64,000 nucleotides of DNA from Anagrus nilaparvatae (taxonomy: Eukaryota; Arthropoda; Insecta; Hymenoptera; Mymaridae). Shown here piece by piece: positions 9,721 through 18,197 of the stretch. Numbering within the stretch: position 1 is the stretch's first letter; each line of letters opens with the position of its first letter. A program made the translations under genes and the position numbers. The notes under the pieces were generated by a model that worked only from the letters and a program-made list of their open reading frames with translations, had not been told where the DNA came from and ran no database searches. The stretch is from contig JAKSXM010000147.1 in the NCBI GenBank assembly GCA_022575985.1, positions 18,138,001-18,202,000 on the forward strand, written 5' to 3'.

Positions 9721-11332
9721 TAAAACAATTTATTTTCCATAAAAATACATAATTTTATTTATAATATGTTATTCATTATCAGATTCTGTTTCAATATTAG
9801 ACTCTGTTTCGCTACTAGAATCTGTTTCATCATCAAAATCAGTTTCACCACCAGAATCAATTTCATTATTTTCGTCAATTGCAGTATTAGAATTAGGTAT
9901 TACTGCATAATTTTCCCTTGAGTTTTCGTCCACATCAACAGGTTATTACAATCATTATTACAATTAAATTTTGCGCTACATATTATAATAAATGTATTTG
10001 TTAAAATTTTTGTAGATATATGTAAATATATTATTATAAATATTTATTAATAAATAAAGCTATTAACGTAAATCCCAGTATAAAACGCCGCTTTATATTT
10101 ACATTTAATATATTTTATAATTTTTTTTTTTTCAATATTATATTTGTTGTTATTAATTTAATGCATAGTAATTAACATAAACTTACTTTAAATAGTTTAA
10201 TAACTAAAAAAACATCAATTTTTTCTTGTATCACATATAAAATATAGATGCTGTATAAGCAGATGACTGCTAGAAACTAACACAAATATTGTATCGAATA
10301 GTAATATATGCATGCGTACTATATATTTTAGGGGAACAATCAACAATATATACGAACAGCGACGCAGCTCTTTTAATAATTCAAAAGAGAGGATCAAGTC
10401 TTGCGTGAAAAATCCGGTTTATTTTTTGCTTAGTAATACGTATAATAATTTTAACCACAAAAATAAAAAGAAGAACTATTCTTTTTTTAAATCCCGTTAA
10501 AAAATTTTAAAAAATCGATACCATCTTTTCACAATACTAATTTAAAAAAAAAATAAAATAGAGAATTTCTTACCAATTCCTGTTCAATTATTGGCCAAAA
10601 ACAAAAAAAGGAAAAAAGATAATGAAAAAATTTTTTGAACCCTTTAAAGCTGATGAAATTTGCAAAAAAATAAGCCAAGTATCAACTTCGTAAGTTAAAA
10701 TTTAGTACCTTTGTTAGATATTTTATTTTTAATATGCGATTTTATTCAATTTTTTTAATTTCCAAGAGCTCTCGAAAATTTGCCTCATTTTTGCCCAGCA
10801 AAATATATGAAAATTTTTTTTTGTGAAATAAGGGCCCCAACTAATGTTAAAAACAATAGAATAATAATTTTTAAAAAATTTCTAGTCGAACACCCTTTTA
10901 TTTTTGGCAAAAAAAAAATAAAATTGCTTTTGTCCACGTACGGCCAAAAGGATACAAATTAGTTTTTTTTTTTGTTAAAATAATTTTTTTCTAAACCAAT
11001 AAGTATTAATCTTTCGATTGGTATATCGTTTTTTTTTTGGTGCGAAAAGTTAAATGATAAAAAAAAGTAATTTTTACCGCGCGAAGACGTTTTTTGGAAT
11101 GAACGACAACAGTGCCTTGCGCGTATAAGAGAATCTCACTTACATTTTTAAACTTAATTTTCCATGAAAAATAATGTTCCTACGAAAAAATTTGTAATAA
11201 CATTTTTTTTGTAAAATTTTCTCGGGATCATTTTTGATTTGAGTAATTTTTTTAAATTTTGTACCGTTAATCAGATATTTTGAAAAAACTGAAAAAACTT
11301 TGTTTTTGCCCAAATTATTTGGCCTTTCCTTA
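9318..11332. mobile_element. Element of about 2 kb with inverted repeats of about 190 bp
   Basis: The sequence from about 9318 (CCAAATAATTAGGGCAAAAA) to 9500 is matched in inverted orientation at about 11150-11332 (TTTTTGCCCAAATTATTTGG). The match includes ACAAATTTTTTCGTAGGAAC. The interior is AT-rich, with two weak coding traces. One is the acidic segment on the minus strand at 9772-9942. The other is on the plus strand, an ATG at 10622 opening 22 codons that run into a GTAAGT donor-like site at 10690. No transposase core was seen and no target duplication is clear. The superfamily is unassigned. Confidence 0.6.
9772..9942 (-). pseudogene. Short acidic coding remnant, Glu/Thr/Asp/Ser repeats
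   Basis: On the minus strand 56 codons after two in-frame stops read as a strongly acidic tail with repeated ET(D/E)S-type units (EIDSGGETDFDDETDSSSE) before a stop. The period of about 18 bp and the consistent use of acidic codons suggest real coding origin, for example the C-terminal tail or last exon of a transposase or host protein. There is no Met and no clear splice acceptor. I do not recognise the protein. Confidence 0.4.
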
Positions 11333-11487
11333 TACGATGGCCTTGTAAAAGTTGGCTTATCTGGAAGTGCGTCTTTTCAAGTTTTATTTTTAACCATGGC
11401 TAGCCTGACAAGGAAATACTTCAGACTTTAAACCTTTGTTTCTTGAACTAAGTAGTATATAAGATCACTTGTAATGATTGTCCTAGT

Positions 11488-11775
11488 ATGTATATAGGTG
11501 AGACAAAAAGACCCCTCTTTATGCGCATTGATGAACACAATAAAGGAAAAACTGCTGTAATTACAACACATGCAAATACTTTACATCATACTTTTAATTT
11601 CGATAAACCTGAATTCATAGATGAAGAAGCGAATTGGGGCAAACGAAAAGTATCCGAAAGTATGCAAATTCAACTACATCATCCAACCATCAACTTAAAA
11701 GAAGACACCAATAATTTAAATGACTCTTACATACACACAATAAACACACTGAATCAACTTACACATATAATTTAA
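11488..11775 (+). pseudogene. GIY-YIG endonuclease domain of a Penelope-like element
   Basis: In the frame upstream of the Met at 11488 the codons read TCNDCPS, then MYIGETKRPLFMRIDEH. This is the metal-binding Cys pair and the YIG half of a GIY-YIG nuclease, including the conserved Arg (MRI) after it. A Glu-bearing segment and helical tail follow, to the stop after 95 codons. In these retroelements the domain nicks target DNA to prime insertion. Reverse transcriptase sequence is missing upstream and the GIY half is absent, so the copy is 5'-truncated and dead. The Met is probably internal. Confidence 0.75.
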
Positions 11776-12077
11776 TACATATTAATTTTCAAACAGTCAT
11801 CATTTTCAGTTATTGATAATAAACTTTTTATACTCTCACAACCACATAGATTTACAATAAAAACGGTCACACCATTACACACAGATTTATTTGTTATAAA
11901 AACTGAGTGATAATGTATAGAAATCCAAAACAACTAATAGTTTTAAATAATAATAAAAAATGTACAACTTTTTTCTGATAAATATTTTATATATTATAGG
12001 TAATTTTTTATATATATATTTTTGTATTAAAACATTTTTTTAATCTTTTTTATACATGTAAACATATCTTTTTTACA

Positions 12078-12118
12078 GTTATTGATAAGGCCTGTAATTA
12101 AAACAGGCGAAACGTATA
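12078..12118 (+). other. Hairpin-GAAAC motif at the Penelope-like 3' end
   Basis: TTGATAAG is followed by a perfect stem (GCCTGT paired with ACAGGC, 7-nt loop) and then GAAACGT. The order resembles the CUGAUGA-stem II-GAAA half of a hammerhead, as reported in Penelope-like elements. The first box differs at two invariant positions and no stem I/III partner was found. A decayed ribozyme is the most I can claim. Confidence 0.4.
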
Positions 12119-12229
12119 ACTTAATAATAAAAAAACATCAATTTTTTTGAAGATTAGTTTAATAAATTTATTTCAACCCAGTACTGGTCAATTAATGCTA
12201 CAAAATCGTTATAATATTAAATTTTGAAA

Positions 12230-12790
12230 TTCAAATCTTTAGAACCGAAATTGACAAATTTTTTTTCGAAAAAATACTAAATTTTTTAATAATAAAAAAA
12301 TAATAGTTGAAGACTGTTTCGGGGTGTTTTCAGGTGTGCTGAACTACAATTGCTAACTCAAATTTTTAAATTCAAATTTTCTGACCGGAAATTGGCCCAT
12401 TTTTTTTCGAAAAAATGCTAAATTTTTTAATAATGAAAAAATAATAGTTGAAGACTGTTTCGGGGGGTTTTCAGGTGTGATGAGCAAGAATTCTCAACTT
12501 AAATTTTGAATAAAAAATAAATTTAAAATAAATTTTAAATAACTAATAATTTAATATTTAAATTTTGAAATTCAAATTTTTCGACCCGGGATTGGTCCAT
12601 TTTTTTCGAAAAAATGCCAAATTTTTTAATAATGAAAAAATAATAGTTGAAGACTGTTTCGGGGGGTTTTCAGGTGTGATGAGCTAGAACTTTTAACTTA
12701 AATTTTGTAATTCAATTTTTTGACCGAAATAATAGTTGAAGACTGTTTTGGGGGATTTTTTAGGTTTGCTGATTTTGAATTTTATACTTA
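12230..12790. repeat. About 141-bp tandem repeat, four imperfect copies
   Basis: The marker ATAATAGTTGAAGACTGTTT recurs at about 12300, 12441, 12640 and 12729. The basic period is 141 bp. The third interval (199) contains an AT-rich insertion of about 58 bp, and the last (89) a deletion of about 52 bp. Each copy also contains TTTTTTCGAAAAAATGC-like sequence. It is a small degenerate satellite block with no coding signal. Confidence 0.8.
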
Positions 12791-12799
12791 AATATTAAA

Positions 12800-14184
12800 A
12801 TATAGGTAAATCTTGGCTTAAAGGCAGATAAATCGATATTTAAAAGCTAATACATTTTTTTTTCTAATTCTTTTATTCACATATACAAAAGATTCTATGA
12901 CAATTTTTTCATAAAAAGCATCCCGGAATATAAGGGGAAAATCTGCACCAGAATGATATCTAAAAAACCTTTTACAGATGGTTTATACATAAAAAAATAA
13001 TAAGTTCCCCGTTGGAATTTTGCCCCCAGCTGTACTTCATGCGGCAGGGGGGGGCAAAAACGTGTTTTTTTCTTTTTTTTTCAAAAATCCGTCAAAAATT
13101 CATATCTCTGGTTCTTTAGTACCAAAATAGGTCTACATGGTCTTAAAATATTCGTCTTTGATATTTTTTTCACATACAACAGTCAAAAAATAATTTTGCC
13201 TTCTGTAGGAACCCTTAAGTTTAAAAATACTGAAGACTAACTTTAAAAATTTTGCTTTAAAATTCAATTATTTTGCTATATCAAAAATTACCTTTCTAGA
13301 AAATTTATATGTTTTTTATCTATCAATGTCCTTTAAAATGAGCCTGGTTAGAGCAAATTTGAGCCGCGGAAACCGACAAAAGACTGTTTTAGTGAAGACT
13401 GTGCCTATTTAAGCATAGGAGTTGCGGTGTTCTTCCAAAAAAAATACTCGAGGAAAACATTGTATAGCTTATACGCAGGGTGGTCGGTGTTTTCGAAAAA
13501 AAAGCTCCAGTCACGTGCCTTCAGAAATTTAATTCTAGCATGCATTTAGATTCATGAATTCCTGAAAACAATAACCCTAAAAAAAACTTGACAGTGGTTG
13601 ATTTTATTAAATCAGGTAAGGGGTCATCGTAAATTAAAATATATGCTGAAGTGTTGTTTAATTCTGTCAAATATTTCAGTCTCCCCTTGTAAGAGAAAGC
13701 AAAGTAAAGATATTTACGTTTTACATACACTGATATTACGACTGACATTGCGTCTTTTTATACATTAATATTAAACTTAATCCAATCAAAGTTTTCCACA
13801 AAATTAAAAAATTACTTCAATTTTTTCTCATTATGATCAAATTCGCTCTACCCATCATCATTTTTTTTTAAATTTGTATAATTTTTTTTTTTGGCCAATA
13901 TTGACAATTGTAGGTAACACAAGAACTATACTCATATTATTTAAGATTTTTTTTTTTTCAAATAGGTGCTGCCAAACTTTTGTTATCGCCGGAACCATCA
14001 GACCCTTCCGGCAAAAACACGTCTATTTAAAATAATTATTTTATATACAAAATATAAAAAAAATTATTAAAAAAAAAATTTTTTACGTATATCTATACTT
14101 TATTTAATGAACCCTAAAAAATCTTCCCTTAAATCAATTTTTTAATTTCACTTGAATATCGAGCGCGTGAAGTGTCATTCTATC
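12800..14184. other. Spacer without recognised genes
   Basis: The sequence is AT-rich with homopolymer runs. A 75-codon minus-strand frame (13521-13748) starts with a Val/Tyr-rich segment and shows no recognisable motif. I cannot support it as a gene. No RNA gene or element boundary was found. Confidence 0.4.
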
Positions 14185-14188
14185 TTAA

Positions 14189-14537
14189 CCCATTAACGCC
14201 GACGCGACCAGACCACTGACGCTCGGATTTCGCTTAGAAAACGGGTAAAAAAATAATTTTTTTTTAAACTTAAAGTCTTCATTTACTAAAAAGGACTTGC
14301 TTAACAAGATTCCGGGGTCAGATTTTTAATTTTGTATCAAGAATCGATTTTTTGCATTTTTTGTGGCTGCCATATTTAATTAACGGTCAATAATATTAAA
14401 AATCTGACCCCAGAATCTTGTAAAGCAAGTCCTTTTAAGTAAAGGAAGACTTTCAGTTTTAAAAAAAATTATTTTTTTACCCGTTTTATAAGCAAAAATT
14501 CGAGCGTCAGTGGTGTAGTCGCGCCGGCCCTAATGGG
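14189..14537. mobile_element. piggyBac-type MITE flanked by TTAA
   Basis: Inverted repeats of about 150 bp begin CCCATTAACGCC and end GGCCCTAATGGG. The flanks are TTAA at 14185-14188 and 14538-14541. The arms share AATCTGACCCC and ACTGACGCTCG-type blocks around a core of about 50 bp. A TTAA duplication and a terminal CCC are the hallmarks of piggyBac elements. The 349-bp length and absence of coding sequence make it a MITE. Arm divergence (several indels) suggests it is not recent. Confidence 0.85.
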
Positions 14538-14794
14538 TTAATGATTAATGATAAACTAGTTACAAATATTTTATTAAAAACTTTTTTAAATGTGATTCTT
14601 CTTATTTTTCATTATTTGTTTGGTTATATTTACTTTTATAATTTTCCCTTATAACCCAATTAGGCTTCGTGATAATTAGATCCCCGATATTTCCTTACCT
14701 TTTCACAAATAAATGTTATTGTTTTGAAAAATCTCAGCTCTACTTCTGGAATATTGAAAAAAAATCCTTAGATTGGGTTAGTTTTGGTTACTAT

Positions 14795-15137
14795 TGTTGG
14801 AAACTCAAAAAATGTATATATATATTATTGTGTGTAAAATGTATATATGTATTATTGTGTATTAATATGGTATAGTTGTTATTCAATATGAATGAATGTG
14901 TTTCATATATCTGTGTGTTTATAGGTTTTGAATAACAGAATGAAATCATAATTTGAATTTTATGACTTTGTTTTCTTCTAAAATATTTACGCATAAGGAG
15001 AGTAGTATTTAAGTAAAGTATTTAAGAGACTTTTGTAATTAATAGATCGCCGGTTCTCTGCTCTTTATTAAATAAATTATTAATTACATTTAATTATTGA
15101 TATTTTAATTTATTATTTATTTCCCATACCTCCTATA
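14795..15137 (+). repeat. Left LTR of the copia element
   Basis: The LTR begins TGTTGGAAACTC and ends just before the primer-binding site. It matches the right LTR (42004-42321) along its length, apart from a longer TA/TGTATTATTGTG segment near the start and an extra TATTTAAGTAAAG-like duplication. An ATTAAATAAATTATTAATT stretch near the 3' part could serve as polyadenylation signal. Confidence 0.85.
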
Positions 15138-15153
15138 GGTTATGGGCCCAGTC
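15138..15153 (+). other. Primer-binding site, copia type
   Basis: GGTTATGGGCCCAGTC directly follows the left LTR. It is the sequence used by Drosophila copia, where an internal fragment of initiator Met-tRNA primes minus-strand DNA. This supports the assignment to insect-type copia elements. Confidence 0.85.
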
Positions 15154-15321
15154 ATCTTAAATAATAATAATAAATAAAATAATAAAACAATTAAAATAAG
15201 TTAAACGTTTATGCGACGTAATTTTTGAATAAGTGTTTTGTGCCTTTTATCTTGTATGTGCTATACGCTGTGAATTTAATTGTGTTATAAACGATTAGAT
15301 TTATTTTTTTATTATTAAAAA

Positions 15322-15966
15322 ATGGAAAATTTAAAAATTAAAAGAAATATCAAGCCTTTTAATGGGGATGGCTATAGTGCATGGAAGTTTAGAATTCGAT
15401 CGTTGTTAAAAGAACTGGATGTTTTAAACGTGATAGATGAACCTATTCCAGAAGTTAAAACTGCTGAGTGGAATAAGCAAAATATAACTGCAAAGGGCAT
15501 TATAATTGAATTTCTTACAGATTCATTTTTAAGATTTGCACAAACAGAAGATGATACTGCAAAAAATATTCTTAAAAGTTTGGATGATATTTATGAGAGA
15601 AAAAGTATTGCTACTCAAGTAGCTGTAAGAAGGAAATTGGGCTTATTGAAATTAGAAGGCGAAACACTTTTGGCAGATCATTTTGCTAAATTTGAGAATT
15701 TAGTTCAAGAACTGGCTTCAACGGGAGGTAAATGTGAAGAAGTTGAGCAGGTTGCTAATTTACTAAATTCTTTACCTAAAGCATATGATGGAGTAGTCAC
15801 AGCCATAGAAACATTAGCAGAGGACCAAATTTCATTAAGTTATGTAAAAACAAGGTTGCTTGATCATGAAGTAAAATTAACGAAAGAAAATAAAGACACA
15901 AGTTTAAAAGTCTTAAGTGCAGAAGTGCAACCAGTAACAAATGAAAATAATAATAGTAATAATAAT

Positions 15967-15969
<3 letters not shown>
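15322..15969 (+). pseudogene. gag: Copia Gag, N-terminal part (split)
   Basis: Gag is the particle protein of the copia element. The Met at 15322 opens a frame with FNGDGYSAWKFRIRSLLKE near the start, then the helical region of the copia Gag (UBN2-type) family, with LNSLPKAYDG near residue 150 and LLDHEVKL near 190. It ends in an Asn-rich run encoded by AAT codons, which is the microsatellite where the R1-clade elements inserted. Reading beyond 15969 passes into a poly-T and foreign sequence. The rest of Gag (basic region and CCHC knuckle) resumes at 30503, about 14.5 kb away, and again in the later tandem copies. The open-frame stop at 16200 lies in element A1 and has no meaning for Gag. Confidence 0.85.
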
Positions 15970-16009
<40 letters not shown>

Positions 16010-17724
16010 ACAGTGGCAGAGAGGTGAGAATGCGTTACGCACGAACAGAACCCGGTGTTCTGAACAGTGTCGGACTCCATGATGGCAAGGCACTCTACAA
16101 AGAATGCATTGCCCCATGTTTACCGACTAAACTCACCCCTCATCATACCTTATACAAGTCAGCCCGGAACCGTTTATCACATTACATCGGGTTGACTTAA
16201 GGCCATGTATCTTCTTTGGTTGAAGATCCTTCCATCCATTAATCCTTTCTTTCTCCTTCTTGTTATTTCACCGTGTCGTCAACTAGATAAATAAGTAACT
16301 TTATTAATAAATAAATATATATATAAATAAATAAATAAGTAAATAAATATCCTTGTACGTCCTCCATTATCCCCCCATTGGTGCCGCGTGCAAGAACCGT
16401 CTAATTTGACTGCTCCTACACGCGGCTCCTAGTTAGGGTGTCGTCAATAACTTTTTTGTACGCAAAATCTCCTCCACGTACCTTGCCACGACGCTCCATG
16501 ATTCCTCGTTCTGGAGCATTTTTCCGACTATGTTATCGGGTGTGACTTCTTCAACCTCTGCTTCCAGCGCTCTCCTTTTAGTTATCCAGCGGTCACACTC
16601 GAAAAACGTGTGACGCGCGTCATCTCGTTTGTCGGGACAGAATACACATTCAGGGCTCACGACCTTTCCCATCCTAAAGAGATAAGATTGGAAAAGCCCA
16701 TGGCCACTGAGGAACTGTGTCAAGAAGTAGTTTACCTCTCCGTGCCCTCTCTGAGTCCAGGGCGCGACCTCTTTTATGAGGCGCCTGGTCCATGCGCTGT
16801 CTGTGCCATCCCTCCAGAGCGTCTGTCACTCCAGCATCACATCCCTCCTAACTTCCGCTCTGATACGGTTGACGTCGCCTTCATTTTTTCTATCATAAAT
16901 AAGTTTACGCTCTTTGGCAAGTAGCTGAATAGGAATAATTCCTGCGATGACAAGAACTGCCGCTTCCGAGACAGTCCTGTATGCGCAAGAAACCCTCAGA
17001 GCACCCTGCCTCTGCACTCTTATCATACCTTTAGTTGTGTTTGTAAACACACATGTCCCGCATGGGCAGACACACGGCGGAGGATTTTAGAGTTTCCTCA
17101 AAACACAGCTAGAGTTCCTTGGGTTTGCCACGCCCATCCAGAAAGGCTGAAGTCTTCCTGGCCCCGAGGTTTACCTTCACACATTACTAAACCAGAAAGT
17201 AATAACCACGAGTCATAGTTTAGCGGAGCCCGCAACTAGCCTTTAATCGGCTGCGTCGCTGTGCTCAAGGTGGAAATCTCCCATGCTAAGAGCCATATAC
17301 CTAAGGCCTAAGGCGACCCCGCATATAGCTTAAATCGCACTTAAATTTGGAGAAGACCTTGGAGCCCCTTTTGGTGTGCCGTTTCTTCAGAGATACTTAT
17401 GGATAGCAGTCTGCGGCACTCCATTAAGGATGCACAGAGGAAAAGCAAGGCATAAACCCGGTTTATAGGGCAGCCTCAGTTATTCCAGAAAGCAATAAGC
17501 TGTCTGCGGCATACCTAATGAAAGTGCATTGTGGTACAGCAGTATGCGTGTACCACAGTGAAGAGCAAGGCATGGGACCCGTTTATAGGGCAGCCTCAGT
17601 TGTTCCAGAAAGCTATGTCCTGTATCTCTGATTCCAGTTCAACCTTGGAAAGGTGGCCTGAACTACCTTCCTCCTTCCTCAGCCTTATGAGGCGCCGGGC
17701 TTAGGACCGGTATAGCGGAGTTAG
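15970..17724 (-). mobile_element. R1-clade element A1, internally deleted copy in (AAT)n
   Basis: On the minus strand the copy runs from a 5' end at about 17724 to a poly(A) tail (T run 15970-16007) that abuts the gag AAT repeat. It is nearly identical to A2 (17746-23822) but lacks everything between A2 positions about 18798 and 23132, about 4.3 kb. The 5' untranslated region is joined to the last part of ORF2. The joint at about 17034 has TTT common to both sides. The 5' end is followed by seven AAT units and then by the tail of A2. Confidence 0.85.
16433..17034 (-). pseudogene. ORF2 C-terminus remnant of element A1
   Basis: This is the last 200 codons of an R1-clade ORF2, broken by one lesion: one frame covers 17034-16826 and another covers 16723-16433. 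Visible are RVQRQGALRVSCAYRTVSEAA and the C-terminal zinc knuckle CVFCPDKRDDARHTFFEC (C-X2-C-X8-H-X4-C). There is no catalytic domain. In A2 the same segment is one continuous frame. Confidence 0.85.
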
Positions 17725-18197
17725 TAATAATAATAATAATAATAATTTTTTTTTTTTTTTTTTTTTTTGCACAGTGGCAGAGAGGTGAGAATGCGTTACG
17801 CACGAACAGAACCCGGTGTTCTGAACAGTGTCGGACTCCATGATGGCAAGGCACTCTACAAAGAATGCATTGCCCCATGTTTACCGACTAAACTCACCCC
17901 TCATCATACCTTATACAAGTCAGCCCGGAACCGTTTATCACATTACATCGGGTTGACTTAAGGCCATGTATCTTCTTTGGTCGAAGATCCTTCCATCCAT
18001 TAATCCTTTCTTTCTCCTTCTTGTTATTTCACCGTGTCGTCAACTAGATAAATAAGTAACTTTATTAATAAATAAATATATATATAAATAAATAAATAAA
18101 TAAATAAATAAATATCCTTGTACGTCCTCCATTATCCCCCCATTGGTGCCGCGTGCAAGAGCCGTCTAATTTGACTGCTCCTACACGCGGCTCCTAG

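Larger units (their letters stand above)
11420..12150 (+). mobile_element. Penelope-like element, 3' fragment
   Basis: The fragment begins just before a truncated GIY-YIG endonuclease frame, continues through an AT-rich tail, and ends near 12114 with a 6-bp hairpin followed by GAAACGTATAAC. Penelope-like elements have a reverse transcriptase followed by a GIY-YIG nuclease; only the nuclease part remains. Confidence 0.7.

Noticed and set aside
13521..13748. A 75-codon minus-strand frame as a gene
   Set aside because: No recognisable motif, no homologue in the window and no nearby expression signals.
15797..16117. Minus-strand frame with a Lys run
   Set aside because: It reads through the poly(A) tail of element A1 and antisense gag; no gene.
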